This document shows, piece by piece, positions 35,923-45,117 of a stretch of 64,000 nucleotides of DNA (within the stretch, counting starts at the first letter, position 1; the number at the start of each line of letters is the position of its first letter). This DNA is from Rubrivivax sp. (lineage in GTDB: Bacteria > Pseudomonadota > Gammaproteobacteria > Burkholderiales > Burkholderiaceae_C). The notes beneath the pieces are model-generated. The model saw only the letters and a program-made list of their open reading frames with translations, searched no databases and was not told where the DNA came from. Where the stretch lies: assembly GCA_030680415.1 (NCBI GenBank), contig JAUXVE010000015.1:1-64000 (forward strand). The letters run 5' to 3'. The translations under genes and the position numbers were made by a program.

Positions 35923-36716
35923 GGTTCGTTTTCCTGGGTGCCGAGCACGGCCTTGCGGGTGACCTGCAGCACGGTGCGCAGGTCCTCGATCGGCACCTGC
36001 CCCGGCGCCGAACTGCCCTTGCCGACGGCAAAGGTGACGGTCGAGCCGAAGGCCCAGCCGACCATCCTCGACAGCGATCCATAGGCGCCCATGGCCATGC
36101 TGATCAGCGGCAGCGCCACGGTCTGGCTGGCGGCATGGGTGGCCGCGAGCAGGGTCAGCACGTCCTGGGGTCCGTGCGGCATCACGGCGACCTTGGCGAC
36201 ATCGGCGCCGCGGCGTTCGGCCTCGGCGAACTTGGCCGTCAACCAGGCGGCGTCGGGTGTGGCCTGGAAGTTGTGGTACGAGGCGACGAGCAGCATTTCG
36301 TTGGCGCGCGTCGCGGCGCGCATGCGCGCGAAGTCCGCGGCGTCGCTGGACATTTCCCAGTCGACCATCTCGACGCAGCGCGCGTCGCAGACGGCCTCGT
36401 GGACGCGCACGACGTCGGCTTCGGCCACCGTGCTCGGCTGGCCGCCTTCGCGCGCCGAGCGGCGGGTGAACAGCACCGGCGTCGTGCCGGCGGCGGCGCG
36501 GATGGCGAGCGCGGTGTCGACCACGGCCTGGGCGTCGCCGAGCGCGGCGAAGAAGTCGACCCGCCACTCGAGCAGGTCGGGCGCCTTCGGCAGCACCGCC
36601 GCGACCTCGGCGAGGACTTCCGCGCGCGTGCGCCCGACCAGCGGCGTGCAGATCAGCGGCAGCTTGCCGCCGGCCATCGGCTGGCCGCGGAGATGGATCA
36701 GACGGGTGGAGGTCAC
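35919..36716 (-). CDS. aroD: Type I 3-dehydroquinate dehydratase
   Basis: 265 residues from a GTG at 36716, chosen because the family begins with RLIHLRGQPMAGGKLPLICT; the internal ATG would remove the first strand. The catalytic residues are in place: E50 in LEWRVDFF, H148 in ASYHNF and the Schiff-base K175 in DVAKVAVMP. It interconverts 3-dehydroquinate and 3-dehydroshikimate through an imine. In betaproteobacteria the biosynthetic enzyme is normally type II (AroQ), so a type I copy beside a dehydroshikimate dehydratase points to a catabolic role. A decayed second copy lies directly upstream. Confidence 0.92.
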   Translation of the reverse strand: MTSTRLIHLRGQPMAGGKLPLICTPLVGRTRAEVLAEVAAVLPKAPDLLEWRVDFFAALGDAQAVVDTALAIRAAAGTTPVLFTRRSAREGGQPSTVAEADVVRVHEAVCDARCVEMVDWEMSSDAADFARMRAATRANEMLLVASYHNFQATPDAAWLTAKFAEAERRGADVAKVAVMPHGPQDVLTLLAATHAASQTVALPLISMAMGAYGSLSRMVGWAFGSTVTFAVGKGSSAPGQVPIEDLRTVLQVTRKAVLGTQENEP

Positions 36717-36768
36717 GACGAGGCCTGCAGGGGAGTCGGTGCGGCCGGGCCGGCAGCGGGCAGGGGCA

Positions 36769-37124
36769 TCAGAACACCTCGCCGCCGCGCGAGCGGCGCA
36801 GGATGTCGAGCACCGTGACGAGGTCGCCGATCGGGATCTGCCCCGGGGCCGAGGCCGTTTCACCGACGGCGTAGCTCAGGCAGGACCCGAACAGCCCGCC
36901 GACCCTGCGCGTCACCGAGCCCAGCGGACCGACCGCCATGCTGATCAGCGGGATGTGTGCCTTGTCGTCGGCGGGTGCGGTGGCGGCCAGCAGCGTCGGC
37001 ACGTCGGCACGGTCACGCGGCATCACCGACACCATGGCCACGTCGGCACCCTGGCGCTCGGCCTCGAGGAAGCGGTCGGCCAGGAAGTCGGTGCCCGGCG
37101 TGTAGCCACAAGCATGTGTTTCAT
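36769..37124 (-). pseudogene. Remnant of a second type I 3-dehydroquinate dehydratase
   Basis: The C-terminal half of the aroD-like family is readable from TPGTDFLADRFLEAERQGAD to the stop. It resembles the intact neighbour (LISMAVGPLGSVTRRVGGLF; APGQIPIGDLVTVLDILRR). The first half of the enzyme is absent. The few preceding codons, MKHMLVA in another frame, correspond to the strand just before SYHNF; that segment with the catalytic His is missing. The Schiff-base Lys is replaced by Met (DVAMVSVMP). It is a dead duplicate, probably a former tandem paralogue. Confidence 0.8.
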
Positions 37125-37334
37125 GTGATGCGCTCCCGTGCTCCTGCATCCTCGCATTCTGCGGCCGCGGCGAGGGTCTCGGTACGATAGCCGCTGCACT
37201 CTCGGATGCGTGCGGACGCTTGGTGGATCTGGCTGCGCTCGGTCCCCCTGCCGGGTCGGGCGGCCAGCTGGAGACGCATGAACAGACGCGCGCCGCGCTC
37301 TTGCCCTTACAGTGCACCGCATCCCGGAGAATCC

Positions 37335-38006
37335 ATGATGGAAGACCTGCCCAAGCCGGCCATGCTGGCGCCGACGTCGCTGATCGACAGCGACCACCCG
37401 GCCGTGATCGCGTTCGCGCGCCGCGCCGGCGGCGCCAGCCAGCGCGAGCGTGCTGTCCAGCTGTACTACGCGGTACGCGACGGCTTTCGCTACGACCCCT
37501 ATCTCATCGACCTCACGCCCGCGGGCATGCGGGCCAGTCGTGTGCTCGAACTCGGCATCGGTTGGTGCGTGCCCAAGGCCGCCTTGCTGGCCGCCGCAGC
37601 GCGCGCGGTCGGCATACCGGCGCGCGTGGGCTATGCCGATGTGCGCAACCACCTTTCGACCGAACGCATGCGCCGCATGCTCCGGACCGACCTCTTCATC
37701 TGGCATGGCTACACGGAACTGTGGCTCGCCGGCGCCTGGGTGAAGGCAACGCCGGCCTTCAACGTCCAGCTGTGCCAACGCTTCGGCCTCTTGCCGCTGG
37801 ACTGGGATGGGCGTGCCGATTCCCTCTACCACCCCTTCGATCGTGAGGGTCGCAGACACATGGAGTACGTGAACACGCGGGGCAGCTTCGACGACGTACC
37901 GCTGTCGCGCATCGTCGAAGACTTCGCCGCCACCTACCCGGCCTGGAACCCACTGGACGCGCACGGCGTCGACTTCGACCGCGATGTTGGTCACGAAGCG
38001 CGGTGA
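37335..38006 (+). CDS. Transglutaminase-like cysteine protease-fold protein
   Basis: 223 residues from the ATG at 37335, with GGAGA five bases upstream. The transglutaminase-like core spans about residues 35-160: AVQLYYAVRDGFRYDPYLID, then GIGWCVPKAALLAAAARAVG with the nucleophile Cys, IPARVGYADVRNH, and WHGYTELWLAGAWVKATPAF with the His and a following Asp/Asn position. There is no signal peptide, so it is cytoplasmic. Family members act as proteases or amidases, but the substrate is unknown. It is divergent from the aroD remnant and seems monocistronic. Confidence 0.85.
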   Translation: MMEDLPKPAMLAPTSLIDSDHPAVIAFARRAGGASQRERAVQLYYAVRDGFRYDPYLIDLTPAGMRASRVLELGIGWCVPKAALLAAAARAVGIPARVGYADVRNHLSTERMRRMLRTDLFIWHGYTELWLAGAWVKATPAFNVQLCQRFGLLPLDWDGRADSLYHPFDREGRRHMEYVNTRGSFDDVPLSRIVEDFAATYPAWNPLDAHGVDFDRDVGHEAR

Positions 38007-38218
38007 CGACCGGCATTCCCGACGGCCTTGAGCTCGACACCGGGGCGGTGGCTTCATCACCTGGACCGGGCCACCGGTTGTACGGTTCGACCCAGGCCGC
38101 ATTCAGCTCGGTCTTCGCGTCGAGGCTACGCGCAGGGCTTGGTCACAGCCGAAGGTGAGCCGGTGGCGCGCGCCGAGACCGTGGTGTTTCACGGTGCGGC
38201 AGGCGCCACCCGCGGCTC

Positions 38219-38486
38219 AGAGCTTGTGAAGATATGAATCGCACCCGCGCCGGGGTTGCCAAGGGTCGTGGGCAAGGCGCGGCGCGCCGCCCATGTCTCG
38301 GACCTGGGCAAGCAGCGCAACGCGGCCCACGGCCCTTGGGTACCCCGGCCCGAAGGGTGAGGCCCCAGAAAGGGCCCACTCGTCGTTGCGAAGCTTCGTC
38401 GGGGCCCCACCCCGACTGTGCTTCGCGCCTAGATTGGGCCCTTTCTGGGGCCTCACGCGGGTGCGATTCATATCTTCACAAGCTCT
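38219..38486. mobile_element. MITE-like element with 31-bp perfect terminal inverted repeats
   Basis: The two ends (38219-38249 and 38456-38486) are perfect 31-bp inverted copies, each beginning AGAGCTTGTGAAGATATGAA. A second perfect 22-bp inverted pair lies inside (38357-38378 and 38435-38456), starting GTGAGGCCCCAG. The 268-bp unit has no credible open frame and no obvious target duplication. The right end shares its last base with the stop codon of the M3 peptidase gene. A solo arm of the same element follows the higA stop codon at 7753. It is probably moved in trans by a transposase not present here, or is a large BIME. Confidence 0.8.
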
Positions 38487-40615
38487 CAGACCGGCTCCGA
38501 CTGCAGCAGCCCGCGCTTCTTCAGCAGCGGCTGCACCGTCGGCGCCCGGCCGCGGAAGGCGGCGTAGGCAGCACCCGGTTCGATGCTGTTGCCGCTGGCG
38601 TAGATGTGGCGCTTGAGCTTGCCGGCCACGTCGGGCGCGAAAGGGCTGCCGGCCTCGACGAAGGCGTCGTAGCCGTCGGCGTCCAGCACCTCGGCCCACA
38701 GGTAGACGTAGTAGCCGGCGGCGTAGCTGCTGCCGGCGAACAGGTGCTGGAAGTGCACCAGCCGGTGGTTCAACCCCACGCCGTGCGGCAGGCCCTGCTC
38801 GCGCAGCAGTTCGGCCTCGAAGGCGCACAGGTCGGCGGGGGGCTCTGGCGTTTCCAGCGCATGCACCGCCATGTCGACGAGGGCGCTGGCGGTGTAGCGC
38901 ACCGTCTCGTAGCCCTGGTTGAAGCGGCGCGCCTCGTGCAGCCGCTGCACCAGCGCCAGCGGGATCGGCTCGCCGGTGCGCCAGTGGCGGGCGTGGCGCT
39001 GCAGCACCTCGGGCTCGGTGATCCAGTGTTCGAAGATCTGCGACGGCAGCTCGACGAAGTCACGCAGCACCTGCGTGCCCGACAGCCGCTCGTAGCTCAC
39101 GTCCGACAGCAGCCCGTGCAGGCCGTGGCCGAATTCGTGGAACAGCGTGCGCGCGTCGTCCAGGCTCAGCAGCGTGGGTTCGCCGTCGGTCGAGCCGGCT
39201 TGGCCGGGCGACCGACCCCCCTCGGGGGGCGGCGGCGAAGCCGCCTGGGGGCTCGAGAACGCGCCCTTGGCGAAGTTGTTGTTGTTCAGGATCACCGGCA
39301 GCTGCGCGCTGCCGTTGCGGCTTTGCCAGCGCAGCGAACTCATCCACGCACCGCTGCGCTTGGTCGGGCGCGCGAAGTTGTCCTGCAGGAAGACGCCGAC
39401 CACCGCGCCGGTGGCGTCGCGCACCTCGTAGGCCTTGACGTCGGGGTGGTACACGGGCAGGTCGGCACGCGGCGTGAAGCGCAGGCCGAACAGGCGCTCG
39501 GCACAGTCGAAGGCGGCGGCCACCATGTTCTCGAGCCGGAAGTAGGGCTTGACCTCGGCGTCGTCGATGGCGTAACGGTCGCGTCGCACCTTCTCGGCCC
39601 AGAAACGCCAGTCCCAGGGCTCGATCTCGCCGCTCTCGCCTTCGGCCTGCATGGCCTGCAGCAGCGCCTGGCGCTCGCGCTCCACCGCTGCCAGCGCACG
39701 GGGCCAGACCTCGCCCAGCAGGCCCTGCACGGCACTGCGCGTGCCGGCCATGGTGTCGGCCAGGGCGTGGTCGGCAAAACACGTGTGGCCGTGCAGCCGC
39801 GCCTGCTCGTTGCGCAGCCGCAGGATGGCCCGCGCGACCTCGCGGTTGTCGTGCTCGCCGGGGTTTTCGCCGCGGCCGACCCAGGCGCGCCAGGCCTGCT
39901 CGCGCAGGTCGCGCCGTTGCGAGAAGCTCAGGAAGGGCACGACGAGCGAGCGCGACAGCGTGATCACGTGGCCGTCCAGGCGGCGGTCGACCGCCGCCTG
40001 GCGCGCCGCGGCGCGCACGAAGTCGGGCAAACCGGCGAGATCGGCCTCGTTGTTCAGCACCAGCTGCCAGGTCGATTCGTCGTGCAGCACGTTCTGCGCA
40101 AACTGCGTCGTCAGCCGCGCCAGCACTTCCATCACCTGGGCATAGCGCGCCTGACGCGCCGGCTCCAGGCGCGCGCCGGCACGCACGAAGTCGAGGTGCA
40201 AACGCTCCAGCAGGCGCTGCTGTTCGGGCGTGAGGCCGAGCGTGCTGCGCTGCTCGTACAGCGCGTCGAAGCGCGCGAACAGCTGGGCATCCATGTAGAC
40301 GGCGCTGTGGTGTGCGGCCATCGGCCCGGCCAGCGCCCGCTGCACGGCCTGCAGCGCCGGGCTGGTGGCCGACGAGGTCAGGTTGTAGAAGACCGACGCC
40401 ACACGCGCCAGCAGCCGGCCGGCGCTGTCGAAAGCGGCCACCGTGTTGTCGAAGTCCGGCGCCTGGGGCCGCGACGCGATGGCCGCCAGTTCCTCGCGGT
40501 GGCGGCGCATGGCCTCGTGCAGCGCGGGCTCGAAGTGCTCGGCGCTCAGGCGTTCGAACGGGGGCAGGCCATGGGGGGCGTCCCAGGGCTCAAGCAGCGG
40601 ATTGTTGTTGTTCAT
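38486..40615 (-). CDS. prlC: M3-family oligopeptidase (oligopeptidase A type)
   Basis: 709 residues from the ATG at 40615 (MNNNNPLLEPWDAP). The zinc site is HEFGHGLHGLL, with the downstream Glu ligand in ELPSQIFEHW. Other family blocks are present: NVLHDESTWQLVL, EPWDWRFWAEKVR and VGVFLQDNFARPTKRSGAWM. It degrades peptides in the cytoplasm, including cleaved signal peptides. About 15 residues before the HEFGH motif there is a Pro/Gly/Ser-rich stretch of about 25 residues (SSPQAASPPPPEGGRSPGQA and a few more) absent from typical relatives. The DNA there is an intergenic-type palindrome. The 3-prime end abuts the MITE-like element. Confidence 0.93.
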   Translation of the reverse strand: MNNNNPLLEPWDAPHGLPPFERLSAEHFEPALHEAMRRHREELAAIASRPQAPDFDNTVAAFDSAGRLLARVASVFYNLTSSATSPALQAVQRALAGPMAAHHSAVYMDAQLFARFDALYEQRSTLGLTPEQQRLLERLHLDFVRAGARLEPARQARYAQVMEVLARLTTQFAQNVLHDESTWQLVLNNEADLAGLPDFVRAAARQAAVDRRLDGHVITLSRSLVVPFLSFSQRRDLREQAWRAWVGRGENPGEHDNREVARAILRLRNEQARLHGHTCFADHALADTMAGTRSAVQGLLGEVWPRALAAVERERQALLQAMQAEGESGEIEPWDWRFWAEKVRRDRYAIDDAEVKPYFRLENMVAAAFDCAERLFGLRFTPRADLPVYHPDVKAYEVRDATGAVVGVFLQDNFARPTKRSGAWMSSLRWQSRNGSAQLPVILNNNNFAKGAFSSPQAASPPPPEGGRSPGQAGSTDGEPTLLSLDDARTLFHEFGHGLHGLLSDVSYERLSGTQVLRDFVELPSQIFEHWITEPEVLQRHARHWRTGEPIPLALVQRLHEARRFNQGYETVRYTASALVDMAVHALETPEPPADLCAFEAELLREQGLPHGVGLNHRLVHFQHLFAGSSYAAGYYVYLWAEVLDADGYDAFVEAGSPFAPDVAGKLKRHIYASGNSIEPGAAYAAFRGRAPTVQPLLKKRGLLQSEPV
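39211..39256. repeat. GC-rich intergenic-type palindrome inserted in frame within prlC
   Basis: CCCCCC-tc-GGGGGG (39216-39229) is followed directly by GGCGGC-gaa-GCCGCC (39231-39245) and a run of G. This double hairpin is the form of a repeat usually found between genes in Burkholderiales. Here it is translated as part of the peptidase and keeps the frame. Confidence 0.65.
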
Positions 40616-40625
40616 GTCGGTCGGC

Positions 40626-41372
40626 TCAGCGGCCGCGTTTGATGGCGGTCTCGTCGTCTTCGCGGTAACGACGGTCGGCGCAGGACGAGACCCAGGCCTG
40701 GCGCTCGGTTTGCAGCGCCGCCGAAGCCTCGATCCAGAGCGCATTGCGCTGGTTCCAGTCGTTGACGCGGGCGTCCAGCGCGGCGGCCTTGATGTTGTAG
40801 TTGCGCACCACCTCCTGGGTATCGGTGGTCAGGCGCGTTCTTTCGGCCTCGAGTTCGACGCGTTGCTTCTCGATCTCCTCGCGCTCCTTGTTCAGCGCAT
40901 CGCGCTGGCGGTCGGCCTGCGAGCCGCTGCGGTTGGCTTCGTTGAAGGCCGCGACACGCTGGCGCCAGTCGTCGACGCGGGCGCTGAAAGCCTTCAGGCG
41001 TCCGCTCAGCTCTTCGGCCTGCGCCTTGACGGCGTCGACGGGCGCACGCGCCTGGCGCAGCGCCTGCTGCTCTGTGGCGATGGCCTGCTTGTCGGCGTCC
41101 AGCGGCATGCGTTGCACCTCGATCTCGGTCAGCCGGGTGCGGATCGCCTCTTCCTGGTTCATGCAGGCGCGCAATTCCTCGCGCGTGAGCAGCGGGCCGC
41201 TGCTGCCGCCGGCGCCCAGCGACAGCGTCTTGCCTTCGGCGGGCCCGGCGGCGGCCGCCGCTGCGGCCGGCTTGGGCGCCGGCTTGGCAGCCGGCTTGCC
41301 CGGCGCCTGCGCCATGGCCATGGAAAAGGCCGCCAGCCACAGGCCGGCCGGCAGGACGTGCTTGACCTTCAT
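40626..41372 (-). CDS. Secreted coiled-coil protein of unknown function
   Basis: 248 residues. The signal peptide MKVKHVLPAGLWLAAFSMAMA ends in an AxA-type cleavage site at AMA-QA. An Ala/Pro/Lys linker follows (PGKPAAKPAPKPAAAAAA). Residues 65-235 are predicted almost wholly helical with heptad character (LTEIEVQRMPLDADKQAIAT, KEREEIEKQRVELEAERTRL). The protein is therefore periplasmic. No enzyme motif is visible. It lies 10 bases upstream of the prlC start and is probably co-transcribed with it. Confidence 0.75.
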   Translation of the reverse strand: MKVKHVLPAGLWLAAFSMAMAQAPGKPAAKPAPKPAAAAAAAGPAEGKTLSLGAGGSSGPLLTREELRACMNQEEAIRTRLTEIEVQRMPLDADKQAIATEQQALRQARAPVDAVKAQAEELSGRLKAFSARVDDWRQRVAAFNEANRSGSQADRQRDALNKEREEIEKQRVELEAERTRLTTDTQEVVRNYNIKAAALDARVNDWNQRNALWIEASAALQTERQAWVSSCADRRYREDDETAIKRGR

Positions 41373-41537
41373 CGGGTTCCTCGATCGGGGCCGGCCGCGC
41401 CGGCAAGGGGGCGAATGATGCCACCCTTGCCGCCGGCGGGCCGGCGCCCACGCCGGCCAAGGGCATCGCCCGCGGCCAGTCAAACGCGGGCCGGCCGCCG
41501 CTGTGGCACAGTGAGCGGCTTTGCTGCTCATCACCCG

Positions 41538-41627
41538 ATGTCCCTGGTCGACCCCCTGCCCGCCACCCAAGACCCCGAAGCCGAGGCGCTGGCGCGCGCC
41601 TGCACCGCACTCGATCGGTTGACCTGA
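41538..41627 (+). CDS. Possible 29-residue ORF translationally coupled to yaeQ
   Basis: MSLVDPLPATQDPEAEALAR continues for nine more residues to a TGA whose last base is the first base of the yaeQ ATG (TGATG). The overlap suggests coupling, but the ORF has no family match that I recognise and only weak ribosome-binding potential. It could equally be the remnant of a longer protein or chance. The region from 41373 to 41537 shows no other feature. Confidence 0.25.
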   Translation: MSLVDPLPATQDPEAEALARACTALDRLT

Positions 41628-42187
41628 TGGCGATCAAGGCCACCGTTTACAAAGCCAGCGTGCAGATCGCCGACATGGACCGCAGCGTCTACGCCGACCA
41701 CACGCTGACACTCGCCCGCCAGCCGTCCGAGACCGACGAGCGGCTGATGGTGCGCCTGCTGGCCTTTGCCCTGCACGTGCCCGCCGACGACCACCAGGGT
41801 GCCTTGCAGGTGGCGCGCGGCATGGCCGATGCCGACGAGCCCGACCTCTGGCAGAAGAGCCTGACCGGTGAACTGCTGCACTGGATCGAGGTCGGCCAGC
41901 CCGACGAACGCCGCCTCATCAAGGCCTGCGGCCGCGCCGCCCGTGTCACGCTCTACGTCTACAGCCAGGCGGCGTCGATCTGGTGGGCCGGCGTGCAGCC
42001 CAAGCTGGCGCGGCTGTCCAACCTGGCGGTGTGGCAACTGCCGGCCGAACAGAGCCAGGCCCTGGCCAGGCTGGCGGCGCGGTCGATGACGCTGCAGGTG
42101 ACGGTGCAGGAAGGCCAGGTCTGGGTCGGCGACGCCCATGCCAGCGTCGAGATCCATCCCCAGCCCCTGATGACGCCGCAGCCATGA
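41627..42187 (+). CDS. yaeQ: YaeQ-family protein
   Basis: 186 residues, normal for YaeQ. The signatures are MAIKATVYKASVQIADMDRS at the start, LARQPSETDERLMVRLLAFA, then GQPDERRLIKACGRA and the WWAGVQPKLARLSNL region. The fold resembles PD-(D/E)xK nucleases, with candidate residues E and D in the GELLHWIEVGQPDE segment. An enzymatic activity is not established. It overlaps the following S9 peptidase gene as ATGA, so the two are co-translated. Confidence 0.9.
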   Translation: MAIKATVYKASVQIADMDRSVYADHTLTLARQPSETDERLMVRLLAFALHVPADDHQGALQVARGMADADEPDLWQKSLTGELLHWIEVGQPDERRLIKACGRAARVTLYVYSQAASIWWAGVQPKLARLSNLAVWQLPAEQSQALARLAARSMTLQVTVQEGQVWVGDAHASVEIHPQPLMTPQP

Positions 42188-44304
42188 AACGGCTGCGAAC
42201 GCTGGCGCTGCTGTGCTGCGCCGCCGGCCTGACCCTGACCCCACCCACGATGTCACAGACCCCCGACCCCTACCTCTGGCTCGAAGACGTGCAAGGCGAG
42301 CGTGCCCTGGCCTGGGTGCGCGAACGCAACGCCGACAGCGAAAAGCTGCTGCAGGCCCAGCCCGGCTTCGATGCCACGCGCAGCAGCATCCGCGAGGTGC
42401 TCGATTCGCGCGAGCAGATTCCCTACGTGTCGCGCCGCGGCGGCTGGCTCTACAACCTGTGGCGCGACGCCGCCAACCCGCGCGGGCTGTGGCGGCGCAC
42501 GACGCTGGCCGCGTACCGCATGCCCGCGCCGGCCTGGGAGACGGTGATCGACATCGACGCCCTGGGCCGTGCCGAAGGCGAGAACTGGGTCTGGTCCGGC
42601 GCCGCCTGCCTGGGGCCCGAGTACCGGCGCTGCCTGGTGTCGCTGTCGCGCGGCGGCGCCGACGCCCGCGTCGTGCGCGAGTTCGACACCGTGGCCAAGG
42701 CCTTCGTCGCCGGCGGTTTCACGCTGCCCGAAGCCAAGAGCAGCGTCGACTGGCTGGACGCCGACACCGTCTTCGTGGGCACCGATTTCGGCCCCGGCTC
42801 GCTCACCGATGCCGGTTACCCGCGCGTCATCAAGCGCTGGCGTCGCGGCCAGCCGCTGGCCGACGCCGTGACCGTGTTCGAAGCGCAGGCCAGTGACGTG
42901 CTGGCCTACGCGTCGGTGGATCTCACGCCGGGCTACGAGCGCATCGGCCTGGGCCGCGTCGTCGACTTCTACAACAGCAAGCAGTTCCTGCTGGCCGGCG
43001 ACGAAGTGGTGCCCGTCGACAAGCCCGACGACGCGCAGCTGAGCTTCTGGCGCGAGCGCGTGCTGATCGAGCTGCGCAGCGATTGGCGACTCGGCGAGCG
43101 GACCTTTGCGCGCGGCTCGCTGCTTGTCGGCGACGCCGCGTCCTACCTGAAGGGCGAACGCCAGCTGCAGCCGTTGTTCACGCCGACGGCGACGCGCTCG
43201 CTGTCGGGCCATACTGCGACGCGCAGCACGCTGCTGCTGACGGTGCTCGACAAGGTCGCCAGCCGCATCGAGGAGTGGTCCTGGCGCGACGGCGCCTGGC
43301 AGCGCCGCGACGTGCAGGCGCCCTACCCCGGCACGCTGAGCGCCGGCGCGCTGCACGACCCGCTGCTCGAGGACGACGCGCTGGCCGAGGCCTACCTGCT
43401 CAACGCCGCGGACTTTCTCAGCCCCGACTCGCTGCAGCTCGGCCGCACTGGCAGCAACGAGCGCGAACTGCTGAAGTCGCGGCCAACCTTCCATGACGTC
43501 GCCGGCATGCGCGTCGAGCAGCGCTTCGCCACCTCGCGCGACGGCACACGGGTGCCCTACTTCGTGGTCTGGCCCAAGGGCGCCAAGGCCGACGGCGACA
43601 ACCCGACGCTGCTCTACGGCTACGGCGGCTTCGAGGTCTCGCAGCTGCCCTTCTATTCCGGCGCCATCGGCCGCGTCTGGACCGGCCGCGGCGGCGTCTT
43701 CGTGCTGGCCAACATCCGCGGCGGCGGCGAGTTCGGCCCCGGCTGGCACCAGGCCGCGGTGAAGGCCGGCAAGCAGAAGAGCTTCGACGACTTCGCTGCC
43801 GTCGCCGAGGACCTGATCGCAGCCAAGGTCACGCGGCCGGCCCGGCTGGGCATGCAGGGCGGCAGCAACGGCGGCCTGCTGGTCGGCGCGGTGATGCTGC
43901 AGCGGCCCGAGCTGTTCAACGCCGTGGTCTGCCAGGTGCCGCTGCTGGACATGCAGCGCTACCACCGCCTGCTCGCCGGCGCCTCGTGGATGGCCGAGTA
44001 CGGCGACCCCGAGCGGCCCGAAGACTGGGCCGCCATGGCGAAGTACAGCCCGTACCAGAACGTGCCCGACAAGGCCGCCGGCGTGCGGCTGCCACGGGTG
44101 CTGTTCACCACCAGCACGCGCGACGACCGCGTGCACCCCGGCCACGCGCGCAAGATGGCGGCGCTGATGCAGGACAAGGGCCACGACGTGCTGTACTGGG
44201 AAAACATCGAAGGCGGCCACGGCGGCGCCGCCGACAACGCGCAGCGCGCGCAGATGATGGCGCTGGAATACGCCTTCCTGTGGCTGCAGCTGGGGCGGCG
44301 CTGA
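42184..44304 (+). CDS. S9-family prolyl oligopeptidase, exported
   Basis: 706 residues. The signal peptide (residues 1-24, LRTLALLCCAAGLTLTPPTM) suggests periplasmic location. The N-terminal DPYLWLEDVQGERALAWVRE is the family opening, followed by a seven-bladed propeller to about 420 and the alpha/beta-hydrolase domain. The catalytic triad is S561 (MQGGSNGGLLVG), D647 (TSTRDDRVHPG) and H679 (EGGHGG). It cleaves short peptides, usually after proline. The ATG overlaps the yaeQ stop. Confidence 0.92.
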   Translation: MKRLRTLALLCCAAGLTLTPPTMSQTPDPYLWLEDVQGERALAWVRERNADSEKLLQAQPGFDATRSSIREVLDSREQIPYVSRRGGWLYNLWRDAANPRGLWRRTTLAAYRMPAPAWETVIDIDALGRAEGENWVWSGAACLGPEYRRCLVSLSRGGADARVVREFDTVAKAFVAGGFTLPEAKSSVDWLDADTVFVGTDFGPGSLTDAGYPRVIKRWRRGQPLADAVTVFEAQASDVLAYASVDLTPGYERIGLGRVVDFYNSKQFLLAGDEVVPVDKPDDAQLSFWRERVLIELRSDWRLGERTFARGSLLVGDAASYLKGERQLQPLFTPTATRSLSGHTATRSTLLLTVLDKVASRIEEWSWRDGAWQRRDVQAPYPGTLSAGALHDPLLEDDALAEAYLLNAADFLSPDSLQLGRTGSNERELLKSRPTFHDVAGMRVEQRFATSRDGTRVPYFVVWPKGAKADGDNPTLLYGYGGFEVSQLPFYSGAIGRVWTGRGGVFVLANIRGGGEFGPGWHQAAVKAGKQKSFDDFAAVAEDLIAAKVTRPARLGMQGGSNGGLLVGAVMLQRPELFNAVVCQVPLLDMQRYHRLLAGASWMAEYGDPERPEDWAAMAKYSPYQNVPDKAAGVRLPRVLFTTSTRDDRVHPGHARKMAALMQDKGHDVLYWENIEGGHGGAADNAQRAQMMALEYAFLWLQLGRR

Positions 44305-44356
44305 GACGTCGGGCAGGCCGGCGCGGCATCGAGACGGCTCCGATCGTGCAAGCCAC

Positions 44357-45088
44357 ATGCTGACCTGGATCGACGACACCACCCCGCTGCCGCCGGCACG
44401 GTTGGCGCTGGGACCCGACAGCGATGCGCCGGGCCTGGTGGCCGCCGGCGGCCACGTCACCCCGGCGCGGCTGCACGAGGCCTACCGCAAGGGCATCTTC
44501 CCCTGGTACGGCGCCGGCCAGCCGGTGCTGTGGTGGAGCCCCGACCCGCGCATGGTGCTGCCGGTGGCCGATTTCCGCGTTTCGCACAGCCTGCGCAAGA
44601 CGCTGCGCCGCTTCCTGCGCACGCCCGGCTGCGAAGTGCGTTTCGACAGCGCGTTCCGCCGCGTCATCGAGGCCTGCGCGCAGGCGCCACGGCCGGGGCA
44701 GGACGGCACCTGGATCGTGCCGTCGGTGCTGGAGGCCTATGTCGCCTGGCACCAGGCGGGCGCCGTGCACAGCGCCGAGACCTGGGTCGACGGCGAACTG
44801 GTCGGCGGCCTGTACTTCGTCGCCATCGGCCGCATGTGCTTCGGCGAGTCGATGTTCGCGCACCGCAGCGACGCCTCCAAGATCGCGCTGGCGGCGCTGG
44901 TGACGGCCTGCCGCGCGCGCGCCATCCCGCTCATCGACTGCCAGCAGAACACGGGCCACCTGAGCTCGCTGGGCGCACGCGAAATGTCGCGCCAACTCTT
45001 CGAGGCCCACCTGGCGCAGACCCTGGACGCGGTGCCGCCGCGCGATTGGTCCTATGATGGATTGGACTGGACCTGGCTCGAACGTTGA
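44357..45088 (+). CDS. aat: Leucyl/phenylalanyl-tRNA-protein transferase
   Basis: 243 residues. The diagnostic segments are [80 protein letters not shown] and [20 protein letters not shown]. The enzyme adds Leu or Phe to N-terminal Arg or Lys, creating N-degrons for ClpS/ClpAP. It is followed by bpt, the second bacterial N-end-rule transferase, 29 bases downstream. The adjacent pair is typical of beta- and some gammaproteobacteria. Confidence 0.96.
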   Translation: MLTWIDDTTPLPPARLALGPDSDAPGLVAAGGHVTPARLHEAYRKGIFPWYGAGQPVLWWSPDPRMVLPVADFRVSHSLRKTLRRFLRTPGCEVRFDSAFRRVIEACAQAPRPGQDGTWIVPSVLEAYVAWHQAGAVHSAETWVDGELVGGLYFVAIGRMCFGESMFAHRSDASKIALAALVTACRARAIPLIDCQQNTGHLSSLGAREMSRQLFEAHLAQTLDAVPPRDWSYDGLDWTWLER

Positions 45089-45117
45089 GCGTGCCCGGTT
45101 GTCCCTGTCGAGGCCAC

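Noticed and set aside
38028-38237. A 69-residue open frame after the transglutaminase-like gene
   Set aside because: It has no ribosome-binding site, and its end is inside the MITE-like element. A segment resembling thioesterase wording (GYAQGLVTAEGEPVARAE) is too short to claim.
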